From the NCBI GenBank assembly GCA_023078685.1, contig JALGAS010000004.1, forward strand, positions 186,001 through 250,000: 64,000 bases of DNA, read 5' to 3'. A program made the translations under genes and the position numbers. Origin of the DNA: Neopestalotiopsis rosae (Eukaryota > Ascomycota > Sordariomycetes > Amphisphaeriales > Sporocadaceae). Below, piece by piece: positions 1 to 9,789 of the stretch (the first letter of the stretch is position 1; every line of letters begins with the position of its first letter). The notes below the pieces were generated by a model, which saw only the letters and a list, made by a program, of their open reading frames with translations, searched no databases and was not told the origin of the DNA.

Positions 1-337
1 GGTGCAGGATCTGGTTCAGGATGTGGCTGCGGGCTTCGGACTCTGCTCTATTGCGAGGTGCATGTAGAGTTAGCTTTAGGGTTTCACGATGCCCGTGGCA
101 TGCTCTCCGTCGGTATGGGAGATAAAGTCGACCACGTACTGCTTTTGCGACTCTGGGTTCTGTCCCTGGCCTCCGCCGCCTCCTCCAGCGCTGCCGGAGC
201 CGCCTGCCCCACCTTGCGCCTTGAGCTGCTCAAGACGAGCTGCGCGAATCTGCGAAGTGATACAATGTCAGTCCTTGACTCTGTGTGAACCAAGTCAGGG
301 TTCGCCAACTTACAGCGTCGAGTTCTGCGTCAGCCAT
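1..337 (-). CDS. PDCD5: PDCD5-like (TFAR19) DNA-binding family protein, 3' part beyond window
   Basis: Partial gene. Exons read 337-314, 249-140 and 47-1, and the gene continues past the left edge. Exon 1 gives MADAELDA. Exon 2 continues IRAARLEQLKAQGG followed by a Gly/Ser/Gln-rich linker. Exon 3 gives AESEARSHILNQIL. This order (short acidic N-terminus, basic helix ending in LEQLKAQ, low-complexity linker, then the start of the conserved three-helix core) is that of the PDCD5/TFAR19 family. These are small nuclear and cytoplasmic proteins linked in animals to apoptosis and to chaperonin binding; the yeast homologue is poorly characterised. Introns 313-250 and 139-48 have GTAAGT and GTACGT donors and CAG/TAG acceptors and keep the frame (24 nt, then 110 nt, phase 2). 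The C-terminal part of the core cannot be judged. Family assignment is confident; the cellular role in this fungus is inference. Confidence 0.88.
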
Positions 338-805
338 GGTCTGTATCGTCTGAAGTGTGACGTTTGGGTATGAATGGAAGACGTATAGTGAGTGCTGCGA
401 ATTGTGTGGGGTCCAAGATGCCTAAACGCGACGATGGGGTCCCTTGAAAAATATGGCGGGGTTCTTTCATGATAAGAGCCAGGCACTTACAGGCATGTGT
501 TTACATGGTACTACATATGTACAGAAGCAGAACAACCCTTATTTGCAAATATATACTTTGTACTTCCAACATTGATATTCTCTCTAGCATCAAAACGTAA
601 TAGGAGTCCATGATGTATATGTCAAAATAGTTTTCATTTATTCAAATCTGACGCCGTTGGTAATTACACAATCAACGGCACATGAACATCTCAGCGGAAT
701 CCAGGAATCTATGATCATGCTGTCATGAAGTACATTATATTGCAGAAGATGATACATCGCAAAGGTGGCCCTTTTTATCTATACAACAGGGTCACCTCGC
801 GTAGT
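338..805. other. Intergenic: PDCD5-like promoter and 3' flank of the Cbs2-like gene
   Basis: About 470 bp, AT-rich between 500 and 720. It should hold the promoter of the minus-strand PDCD5-like gene at its left end and the 3' end of the Cbs2-like gene at its right end. Short open frames here have no protein-like composition. I see no RNA gene or repeat. Confidence 0.6.
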
Positions 806-2489
806 CTATTTGTTGGTATATACAACGTGCACGAGTGGCCGTGGCACTTCTTCGTCGTTTGCGAGACAGTCCGTATCCAGCATGTACGACCGGTACAACG
901 GAATGTCTGACTTGAGCTCCTCCTTTCGAGTCGCTTCTTTAGCTCTAATCATGTTCATAATGGCCTTGTGGTGAACAGAGCTGAGCCCAAGTTTCTCCGC
1001 CTTTTTCACAAACCAGCCATTCAGGGTTTGTATCGGCAGTTTCTGTCCATTTCTGACCATTTTCACCCATGGACTCGGACCTCGCTGTGCGCGCAGATAC
1101 CGCATGGTTTCGGTAGCAAAATTACGTCCTAGTAGATAGGATCTGACCTCGGGTGAAGATTGAAGTTCTGGAAGTGCAGAAACGATTTCCATAGTCTCTT
1201 CCCAGAGACTCCTCCAAAGCCGTTGCGCATATTTGTCCATGACAATGCGCTCGTAGGGGAACCCGAGAGCAACGGATATGCTATCCGCTATGGATGAAAA
1301 TATCATGGGTGGTAACTTGTACCGGAAGAGCTTTCCCAAAGATAGATTGGTGGATTCAAGGCCAGGCACCGTGCCTATGAGCTTGAGGAAGTGCTGGGTT
1401 CGAGCGCGGCGAGCAACTCGTTCCCACGTTGCCACCTGATTGACATCACGCTCTTTTTCGGTTGAAAAGGAGAGCCCGGAGAGGAACACCCTGCCGCGAT
1501 TTCTCATGCTCATAGAGTACGAATTTCTGGGGTCCAGGGGATCATTCTGCAGAGAATGGCTCGAATGACCAATAATGAAGGTCGGCCGCGTGGACGGGTC
1601 TTCAAACATGACCTTGTTTAAATGCTCAACCATTCCTAGACCAGGAGTAATCAAACAGATTACAGTATCCTGGTTGATACTGTCGCGAATGCTCATAAGC
1701 GCAGGAATGATGGCGGTATCAGCTGTGCTTATTATCAGATTGTCGATATGCTTGAGCCTCGGTCGTTCGAGTTCAGGGCGCCACGGGTTTCTACTCTTCC
1801 CAATGTACTGAGGAATGAGTATTTCGTGACCAGCGTGGCTGCCGTCTCGGCTGCTCACAGTCAATTTGCGCTGACTCGTGCCCCAGGCGTTGACAAAGGA
1901 CCGTTGGTGCGTCAATAACTGCGGCGGAGGTAGCTCAGGGGTCCCAGCGAGGCAATGCGTGATGTATCTCGCTTCGCGTGTGAATCCCATGATGTGAATT
2001 TTTTCCGACAGTCGAAGTGAGGCGAGTGCCTCTTCGTACTTCTCCTTGCCATACTCTGGTAAAGTCATGCTCGCCACGGTCTTGGAAGGGGTAGGCTCTG
2101 GCTGCTCTTCATGCGGCAAATATGTCGGCACGGGCGGTGGAGGCCGGTAAAACGGTACACTCAGCCTCGAATTTCTCGATCGCGTCTGATGCGTCGGAGG
2201 AAAGTAGAGTGGAGGGTCGAGGTGGAAGACCTCTGAGGAGGAGGCAGCCACGGCCGAAAGAGGTTGTTTGGTGGCCCCCCGGCCCACCAAGATGCTATCG
2301 CGGCGCCATGCTGTATGTCTGTGAGGTATTCGCGCAGAAGCCCGCGAAAGCGGCTGTCGGAGAGTATGTGAAGACAGATTGGAGGATTGTCGTGGGATCA
2401 CTGGGAGAATCTCATAGTTTGGGCATGAGAGAGAGACGCGTGCTGCGCGACGGCCAAAGAGGTTACCGAAGCCGTAAAACTGCAACCAT
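806..2489 (-). CDS. Mitochondrial Cbs2 / ketopantoate reductase-like protein
   Basis: The long frame (about 500 codons) contains an N-terminal Rossmann-like segment (KIHIMGFTREARYITHCLAG) and a later block IDNLIISTADTAIIPAL...VICLITPGLGMVEHLN. These match the NAD(P)-binding half of the ApbA/PanE ketopantoate-reductase fold as found in fungal Cbs2-type proteins. The usual GxGxxG is degraded to MGFTREA, so catalysis is doubtful. Yeast Cbs2 is a mitochondrial activator of COB mRNA translation, which is the more likely role class. The open frame has no in-frame ATG in its first 139 codons. I therefore infer exon 1 at 2489-2467 (MVAVLRLR) joined to exon 2 at 2318-806, which gives an Arg-rich, acid-free mitochondrial presequence and 511 residues. 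The donor GTAACC is weak. The alternative start is the internal ATG at 2068 (420 residues). It is transcribed divergently from LRP1. Confidence 0.68.
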
Positions 2490-2975
2490 TGGACGTGAAA
2501 CCAGAAAGCTGTACGCCGGACCGGAGAAAAGGAAGACAGGAGAACCCAAACGGTAAAAGTGGAAGTAATACAGAGGCGAAGTGGCGGTCTCCCAACAGTT
2601 AATGGGCGGTTGAATGATCGTTCAATGTAAAGGACTGCAGTCCTTTCATGACGGCGACATTTTTTCGCAGCTAAACATGAACCGAAGTCCAGGGATCTTC
2701 AGCAGCCAGAGACTTGAGACCCACTCGACTCAAGGCAAATCCATTGTCTCTGATTGGATCCCCGAGCTCAGGCCCTTTCTCGCGCCTTATCGACTAGAGC
2801 TAACACGCTGCGCTGCCAGCGAACCGCAAACCATTGCATTCTGCCACTAATTACCGCCAAATTTTTCGGGGCGCAACGCATTCAGACGCCTAAGACCCAT
2901 CTGCTGCTATCGTCGCGACAGGACATTCTGGTGCGGATAGCTTGCCCACCACACTTACCACCATTGAGGGTCAAG
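2490..2975. promoter_or_regulatory. Bidirectional promoter (Cbs2-like / LRP1) with two palindromes
   Basis: 486 bp between two divergent coding starts. It contains an imperfect 16-bp inverted repeat at 2610-2625 and, four bases on, a perfect 18-bp palindrome at 2629-2646 (AAAGGACTG/CAGTCCTTT). I recognise no factor for them. No TATA box is obvious. Confidence 0.6.
2629..2646. repeat. Perfect 18-bp palindrome
   Basis: AAAGGACTGCAGTCCTTT equals its own reverse complement. It lies next to a second, imperfect palindrome (2610-2625) inside the shared promoter. It could be a dimeric-factor site or a cruciform-prone element; its function is unknown. Confidence 0.85.
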
Positions 2976-3696
2976 ATGGATGTTACGGATATCTTACCAC
3001 AGCTCGAGCGCCTCGATGGCGAGATTGACGACCTTGAGGAAGTCCTGGAGCCTCTACTCGGCAGTTTGCCCGAAGTAGCATCCAAGCTTCCACTACTGGA
3101 CAAGTCCAAGCTCTATGTTCTTGTGGCATATGCGCTGGAATCCATGTTGTTCTGTAGGAGAACTCTGACTTTAATTCCATCGAACAGAGCGACAACTAAC
3201 ACTCAATTCAGCATCACTACGACTCAATGGCGTTGATGCAAAAGAGCACGCCGTCTTCACAGAGTTGAAGCGAATACGCCAATACTTCGACAAGATCAAG
3301 AACATTGAAAACCCACCACCGAAACCAGATCAATCCCTCAACAAGGAGGCAGCTATTCGTTTTATCAGGGCTGACTTGGCCGACAACAAAGAGGTCAACA
3401 CCAAGTTGAGCGAGATGATTGCCAAGGAGCGCGCTAGAGCTGCGATCAAGGCTGCTCAACTCGGAGGCAAGCGCAAGGCCGAGGCAGAGCCAGAACCAGA
3501 GGAGGAAGCAAAGAAAGAGGAAGACGATTCTGAATCTGACTCTGATGACTCGGAGGCAGAGACCTCTGCCGACGCCAAAGCTGCCGAAGATAAGGCTGCG
3601 GCTAAGGCATTGGCCAAGAAGATGAAGAAGAAGGCCAAGAGGTATGAAAAGATTGGCAAGAAATTGAATGCCAAAAAGGCAAAGCAGGCAGCTTAG
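2976..3696 (+). CDS. LRP1: Exosome cofactor Lrp1/Rrp47 (C1D family)
   Basis: Exons 2976-3153 and 3212-3696 encode 220 residues. The 58-bp intron (GTAGGA...CAG, phase 1) rebuilds the hallmark run ESMLFSSLRLNGVDAKEH followed by AVFTELKRIRQYFDKI, the signature of the Sas10/Utp3/C1D domain (about residues 5-100). Rrp47/C1D binds the N-terminus of Rrp6 and structured RNA. It supports nuclear exosome 3'-end processing of snRNA, snoRNA and 5.8S rRNA. The C-terminal half is acidic (Glu/Asp/Ser run, about 165-190), then strongly Lys/Ala-rich (KKMKKKAKRYEKIGKK), as in fungal orthologues, and probably provides RNA binding and nuclear retention. The start ATG lies just before the conserved MDVTDILPQLERLDGEIDDLE helix. 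The neighbour on the other strand also belongs to an RNA-related family. Confidence 0.93.
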
Positions 3697-4698
3697 TCGG
3701 CTTCGTCTTATTTCTCTTGATCGATAACATGCCACTGCATGGTTACACTATTGATGACACCAGAAGGTCGCAAGCATTCTTCGGCGTTTAGGGATCATGA
3801 TTGTTTATGAGGATCGGAAAAGGTTCTCGGGGAGTTTGGCGTTGGCACGTTATACCAGCATAGAGCGTGAGATCCTCGATTGGGAATTTCGACTCAACTT
3901 TTTCATTTGCATTAGTTCATGTCCGTCGGCAGTTCAGAACGCAGTAAACAGCTTGGCAATGTCCGTCGACCAAAGGAAATGAAAAGAAGAAAAAGCCTAT
4001 CTGCAGATCCCGTGTGCGTTCAGCAACATTGCACCTGCATTTGTTTTGAAGAGATTGACCAAAATCTCGTTCGCTGATTAGGAAGAAAAAGGCATACCCC
4101 CGACTGTAGCCTATGAGCAATGGTCTGCCTCCTGCTATTGTTCGTTCCGGTAGGTAAAGGGGATTTTGCCATCAATCAGCCAACAGCCTTTCACTCTGGC
4201 GATTCAAACCCACAAATATACATTCATCTTCATCGTTGTTGAATAAGTTCAAGTCTTCGTCAGGGTAGCCAATCACTCTATGCTTCAAGCCTGCAGACAT
4301 ACACCTTGCCTTTTCAATTAGGATCCAAATATTAGTGGTTGCTTTGGTTAGATATTATGCATACCGGTTCGATGGTTCAGCAAAGAAATAGCAATACAGC
4401 TCCCGTAATACAAGGGTGCTGAGGAAGACGCCTAATCTTGTTAGTTCCCTTACATGTTGTCGATTCTAGAGCTGAACTATTTGACGCATTCTTCAGGCTA
4501 CTCATACTGAAATAGAGAAATTGCTGCCAACAAATGATGTAACTAGAAGGTGATCTCTTCACGAAATCACAATACGCATTACTGCCATACTTGGAGGGAA
4601 AAAAAAAAAGGAGAAACTCTTTTGACTGCATAAGAACCACAGCTTCTACCGGTATTCAAGGTATTCCAAACCCACCCATATATCTCAAATAGACAACC
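3697..4698. other. Intergenic: convergent 3' flanks of LRP1 and the first P450
   Basis: About 1 kb between two convergent genes, so mainly 3' untranslated and terminator sequence for both. There is an A-tract near 4601-4612. Small open frames are of random composition. I see no RNA gene. Confidence 0.6.
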
Positions 4699-6446
4699 TC
4701 AGCGAAGTTCTACCAGACAGCGACTACCTGCAGGCTTGAGAACAAAGAACTGTAGCGGTTCCATGTCCTTGTCACTCATGCCCTCGCGAGTTGATATCCG
4801 GGCGTTTGGGAAAGCCCGGAAAAATCTAGCCACGCCTAAGCGTAGCTCAATCCTGGCCAAATGACGACCAAGGCAGACTGTTCCAGGTTAGAATTGGAGC
4901 GCTATCCTACCAGTGTACCAGAACCGAAGAGAAACAAATTGAACTGATTCAACGTACCTCTTGCGCCGCCTCCAAATGGCATAAAAGCATCCTTCATCTC
5001 CTGAGTGGGATTATCCCACCGCGAGGGATCCCATTTTAGAGGATTCGGGAACACCTCTGGCAGGCGATGGAGAGTCCATGCCTGCGTCGCTACCGTGGTT
5101 CCACCAGGAAGCCAATAGCCGGCCAGCGTCTCGCCACCTGGGGGTACCTCTCGGGGAAGTAGTGCAGGAGCAGCTGGATAGAGTCTGAAAGTTTCGTCAA
5201 TGATGTTGTTTAGATGCCGCAGATCCCGTAGATTTGCATCAGTAAAATCGTCTGGTAGTTGTTGCAGTTCTTGGACGAGGGCATGCTGTACGTCCTTGTT
5301 ACGGCAAACAGCCCAGACTAGATACGTCAAGCTATTCGAAGTGGTATCGCTGCCTGCAATGATATATGTCATGGCCTCAGTATTGATCTCTGAGTCGGAT
5401 AAGTGTTCTGCATCCGCTTTACCCAAGAATTTCGTAAAGAAGGTCTGCGGGGGACTGTTTGCTTCGAGTAGCTGTCTTTTGTATCGTTGAATAGACTGTG
5501 CTGAGTACTCTAGTACACGTTTGCGATTTGCAGTTGCTGCATGAAGTATGGGGACGGGCAGACCGAGCCCTGTTAATCGCGCAAGCCATGGAAATGTTGT
5601 AAGGAGAGCGTCAACTTTGCCGCCAACCTCGAGGTCTTCGATATATGGGGTTTTCTGAAAATTTAGTTAGTAAAAATTGCTGAAAGAGCGCGGGATAAGA
5701 TGTACTTTTCCTTGGTCCAGTGCGTGGAATGATTCACCAAACGTAAGTTCTCCAATAACATCTGTGGTCATGAAAAGCCACCATTTAGATATATCGGCTG
5801 CTCCACGCGAACTCATCTCTTCCTCCATCCGAGAGATCGTTTGCCGTACTTTAGCATCAATCTTTGGTAGCAAAGCCCTCAACGCAGAATCGGCCATAGG
5901 AGCAGATAGCACCCGGCGCCTCTCTCGATGATATATAGGATCCAGCGCGTTGAAGACGCTTATACCTCCTCCTGCAAGGGGAGAATACCATTCGTCTTTA
6001 ACGAAATCATGCTTCACTGTATGGATTCGTTTCACTGATGGTAGATCCGAGAACACGACGTAATTCGGGGCGATACGAACAACAAGTCCTGTAGAAAAAG
6101 TGTTACTGTATTGCCACTTCACCAAGGGACGACGTCGGTTGATTCCTACCATACTGTGCATGCATAGTGTTCACATAGTCGCATGCGCTGCCAGCAAGTT
6201 GTTCATACTTGAATTTGGCTGCCGTCCAGTTCGTATACCAAGGCCCAGAGAGCCTTGAGATGGGTCCGCGCCAAATGCGAGCAATTGCCTGAAGGGGAAA
6301 TAATATTGTCAAGGATTTTTCACATAGGGTAAACGGTTATTTGACCGATAACATACCTGAAAGGTTTTGAACCCGAAGTACAACGAAGCTAAGATAAGTG
6401 GTAGAAAGAAAATAGTATTCTCTTCAGCATTATGTATCAGTGCCAT
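4699..6446 (-). CDS. Cytochrome P450 monooxygenase (ER-anchored, CYP65/Tri11-like group)
   Basis: Five exons (6446-6357, 6288-6150, 6088-5706, 5654-4958, 4877-4699) give 495 residues, the normal fungal P450 length. An N-terminal membrane anchor is visible (about residues 11-28). The I-helix oxygen-binding motif is AGSDTTS (304-310), the K-helix ExxR is ETFR (358-361), and the haem loop FGGGARVCLG (431-440) has Cys438 as iron ligand. The haem Val codon is completed only by joining exons 4 and 5, which supports that junction. Overall pattern and length resemble fungal CYP65-type monooxygenases of isotrichodermin C-15-hydroxylase style, but the substrate cannot be read from sequence. No polyketide synthase, terpene synthase or NRPS lies nearby, so it is not part of an evident secondary-metabolite cluster within this window. 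Confidence 0.92.
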
Positions 6447-7346
6447 TTTTCTTAATTTACGAAGGTAATATTGCTGGCTGTGCTGAAATGGTATGCAATA
6501 GTATGATAGTCTTTAGATATTCGAATTTGTCGCATTTATCATACTCTCTTCATTCACCAACTTGTGGGGATTGTGTTGTTGTATTAATTACTCAGCGGTC
6601 ACTTGTCAGTGCCGAGTTGTCCGCCCCACTACAAAGACTTGAATCTCATAGATCGTCACGAACATCAGAAACTTAAAATTTTTGTGGTTGTAGGTGTAAG
6701 TAAAATACTCCTGGTAATGTACCAGATATGATGGGGCCGCCCACTCGAAAGCTGCCAAAGCTTGCACAAGGTCTGCACAAGTGGCCCCAAGATACCTGAC
6801 AAGGGGTATTTAACTTTACCATCATACCATATTAAATATCTCGTGAGCGGACCCATACCGGCAGGTCGTGAAAGAAAGAAAAGTGGCCTCCTTTCCCCTC
6901 TCTTTGGCAAAAGTTCAGTCATTTGAGAACTCGAGAGCCATGAGTGGCATCACACTCCCATCAAAGACGCCACCTACTAATCTTAGCGAGCATTTCCGCG
7001 TTCTCCGTCCTTGTCTTACTGAGGGAAAAGTTGAGAGGTGATTGATAAGCATACAATATAATCACCGTGAAAGTCTACCAATGTACTACGCAACCACTGC
7101 CTGGACCCAGATAGCAGACACCCGCTCCTCACCGCCCCCTCATCCGGCAGACCTTGCACAATGATAGGTTTATGGTCCACATAGGGGCCCGAGCCAGACT
7201 GCCCCCTCGCGCAATAATTCAGCCCTCGGAACCTCTCCGGCGGTTATAGTCGTTATAGGACAGCTTCTATGTACATTGCCAAGTCACTGGTCACAGATCT
7301 CTCTCCGGCCATGCAATTCGTATTAATAACAATTTTGATACTAACA
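6447..7346. promoter_or_regulatory. Intergenic: P450 promoter and 3' flank of the disordered protein gene
   Basis: About 900 bp. The left part is the promoter of the minus-strand P450; the right part lies downstream of the 7347-8660 gene. It is AT-rich near 6447-6560. Short open frames have no recognisable content. I see no repeat or RNA gene. Confidence 0.55.
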
Positions 7347-8660
7347 TTAACTTGATAATCTTTTGTAAGAAACAATTATACTTGTAATTCTTTGCTTGCC
7401 TTTATACCACAAATCCTCCAGATCAACACTCTTTCGCTTGCGCTTGGGCGTCAATGCCTCAACGACTACGTCCGATGCATCGGTCAACTTGAGCACTGGG
7501 ACTGTATCCTCCTCACTTCCATAGCTATTCCGATCCTTTTTGCTTTCTCCCTCTTCATAGTGACTTTTTCTGCGACCCATCTTGGTGCGTAGCTTTCGCA
7601 TGCGGTTTTGAAACACGTTGTGGCGGTCGCTATTCTCCGTCTCCGAATCGGACTCAAAGACTGATGTAATGTGATCCGATTTCTCCTGCGATGATGGGAG
7701 CGGCGGCGGCGGCGGAGCAACGGTTTCCGATGACTTGGACGTTCGTGGTGGCGTAGGTGGAAGGACCGGGGGGGGCGGAGGTAGATGCGGAGGTGGGGGA
7801 GGCAACGAGGAGCGTTGTTCCCGAGATCTTCTCCTCAAGTCCAAAGCCGACCTTGATGGAGTCAGAGATTGTGGCAAGCGCCGTGGAGAAACCGGGGTCG
7901 CTGGGGGCGAGACTGGAGGAGTTGGCAGCGGCGGAGCTGGAGCCGTCCTGGGTTTATCCCATGTTTCTTCGAGTAACTTGGCGGTAATCTTTGGCGCTGA
8001 AACTCTCCGGACTTCTTCAGTGGGGGTTGATAAGTTTGACGCGATGTTGGGATACGACCTGGTTCGTGCATTTAAACGTCGCAGCGGTACGTCCAGTACT
8101 GGCAAGTCTGATGGCCTCGCGCAAGATTGAGTGTTTCCAGCCGATCTGGTTGACGGAGGACATAGCGTAGAGGTGGGAGCCTTGGGGAATATGGAATATT
8201 GACTCGGTTTTGCGCGAGCATGACTTTTGTGACCGTCTTCATCAGTGTACTCCTTCGTCCACCATGGATCGTTGAGATGTACTGCAACTGTCGACGCCGA
8301 ATTCTGTTCTGATGCGCATGAATCTCCAGAGTGACTAATGCGATTTTGATCTGTAGTGAGCCATTCGGCTGCGTGGTAACCAGAAAAGCTCTCCCATATT
8401 TTCAAGTGTTCACGGGCTGTATCCAGCTTCTGAATCCGACGCGTGCGTGTGTCGCTCGTCTCTGTTTCTTGGACGTTGTCATCTTCCTGGTCCTCATCTG
8501 TTGCGCTCTCGTGAGGAAGTGTCAATCCAGGTAAGTAGTTCATGAAATCAAACTCCTGCGCGAGAGTCGAATCTTGGAGGCTGTCGACAGTGAGAGATCT
8601 GAGATGTTGCACCCTACCACCCGGGCCAACGTCAGCTACGCTGGCATCCGGGTATAGCAT
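7347..8660 (-). CDS. Proline-rich, intrinsically disordered protein of unknown function
   Basis: Single exon of 437 codons beginning MLYPDASV. I do not recognise a folded domain. Visible features: acidic stretch (about 55-75); SQYSIFPKAP (about 155-165); a Pro-rich tract with several five-proline runs (about 285-335), resembling profilin- or SH3-binding segments; an acidic motif VFESDSETE; then a Lys/Arg-rich tail with KRKRKS, a possible nuclear signal. Composition and conserved-looking islands are protein-like rather than random, and similar Ser/Pro-rich single-exon genes are common in ascomycetes. The neighbouring gene at 9790-10827, on the same strand, shares FPKxP and [VI]F[ED]SDS[ED] in the same order, hinting at relatedness. 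An additional upstream exon cannot be excluded. A role at the cell cortex or in signalling would be a guess. Confidence 0.7.
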   Translation of the reverse strand: MLYPDASVADVGPGGRVQHLRSLTVDSLQDSTLAQEFDFMNYLPGLTLPHESATDEDQEDDNVQETETSDTRTRRIQKLDTAREHLKIWESFSGYHAAEWLTTDQNRISHSGDSCASEQNSASTVAVHLNDPWWTKEYTDEDGHKSHARAKPSQYSIFPKAPTSTLCPPSTRSAGNTQSCARPSDLPVLDVPLRRLNARTRSYPNIASNLSTPTEEVRRVSAPKITAKLLEETWDKPRTAPAPPLPTPPVSPPATPVSPRRLPQSLTPSRSALDLRRRSREQRSSLPPPPPHLPPPPPVLPPTPPRTSKSSETVAPPPPPLPSSQEKSDHITSVFESDSETENSDRHNVFQNRMRKLRTKMGRRKSHYEEGESKKDRNSYGSEEDTVPVLKLTDASDVVVEALTPKRKRKSVDLEDLWYKGKQRITSIIVSYKRLSS

Positions 8661-9260
8661 CGTCTGGGTATACTGAGAATCGACTGATATTCGCTAAGAA
8701 GCTGTCTCACGAGAGCTGTGTACAAAAATGACTCGCTCAGGTACAAAGAACTGAATAATGGGGAATGTCTGGGACCACTTTCGCCAAACCTGAATCGCTC
8801 ACATCGTGACTATATACAAAATAACGCAGATCAGAGAGGACAGGCTGGCCGAAATATGGCTACAGTAAGATCAAAGGCCTATTAAGATACGCAACCTACA
8901 AATCAGATTCGAGTGAAACACCATCGTCAACGCTGTGTCTCATCGTTCTTGATACGATACGCAAGTTTGGGGGTGGCCACCAGCGAGACCTCTTTAACCA
9001 GCAAGACTTTCTAATTAAGGGGCAAGGAAGGATACAGTTGTCTATCGATCCTTGCCCTTGAAGTTCGTGGAAGCGCCGGTACGTCGGCTATCGCATTGTG
9101 GCTTAGCCATGAAATTCCATCCACCTCCTATTCTCGTGCAGACTTCGTGGTGATGGCTAAGACAAGGTTTGGGGTTTTCCACTCTGAGAACTCACACCAC
9201 TTTTACAATCGTTCCCATCGTTTTCCATGAGTGTCTGCTGGACATTTAATTAAAGTGATT
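8661..9260. other. Intergenic: promoter of the disordered protein gene
   Basis: About 600 bp upstream of the minus-strand gene ending at 8660 and 5' of the Nudix-like relic. I looked here for the N-terminal half that a Tnr3-type Nudix gene would need and saw none. No repeat or RNA gene is visible. Confidence 0.5.
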
Positions 9261-9583
9261 AGGGGCGAAACAGGTTTAATGAGATAAAAGTCTCACCAGC
9301 CACCCAGTCAAGATCTGGCGCGAGCTACTCAAGACTCGCCGAGATTCTAGGGTCTTGGGATACTGACAGCAGTACTCGCTATGGCTTGAAAGAATGCGTG
9401 ATTGAAGAGGCTTCTCAAGAAGTTCAAGTTGCTTCGCAAGACGACAAAAGAGAGATGTACGGAGCTTTGTCATATATTCAAGCAGATGAATTGTTTGGTG
9501 CAGACACTAACGATATCAACATTTTCACTAGTGGCTACATTTTTTTATTTCCCATGGAATACTGGTTCTCTGTAAGTACATAA
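9261..9583 (+). pseudogene. Degenerate fragment resembling a fungal Tnr3/DUF4743-type Nudix hydrolase
   Basis: An open frame follows an in-frame TAG and runs about 105 codons with no initiating ATG near its start. Its translation contains ASYSRLAEILGSW, then LKECVIEEASQEV, then GALSYIQADELFG and YIFLFPMEYW. The order matches the Nudix half of thiamine-pyrophosphokinase-related hydrolases: an RRS...YPG.LDN.VGGS block, the RE..EEAS Nudix box, GALSYI..DE, then an aromatic-rich strand. Key residues are lost: the LDNxxGG block reads LAEILGS, and the RE of the Nudix box reads EC. The N-terminal domain and the C-terminal continuation are absent. A GTAAGT donor-like site follows the last aligned residues. 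I read it as a truncated relic; a rapidly evolving real exon is the alternative. The family match is from memory of the motif pattern, not a search. Confidence 0.38.
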
Positions 9584-9789
9584 TTATCTTCGAGATACCG
9601 TCCCTTTCCAACCGTGTCGATAATTCGTCGGCAAGTATTGATCATTTGCTCTCGAAATTGAAAAGCTGTCCACGGAATATCCCGAGGGCAATTGGCAGTA
9701 GTTCTGAAAGGATATCAAGGCAGATTAGATGGAGCTGAGTGTGCCATTTCGTAGCAATTGAACCCACATTACTACCTTTACCTTCGCAT

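Noticed and set aside
4699..6446. P450 as part of a secondary-metabolite cluster
   Set aside because: No polyketide synthase, NRPS, terpene synthase or transporter of that type is present in the window.
7690..7810. GGCGGC/GGGGGC-rich stretch that looked like a GC microsatellite
   Set aside because: It encodes the proline runs of the minus-strand gene, so it is coding low complexity rather than an independent repeat.
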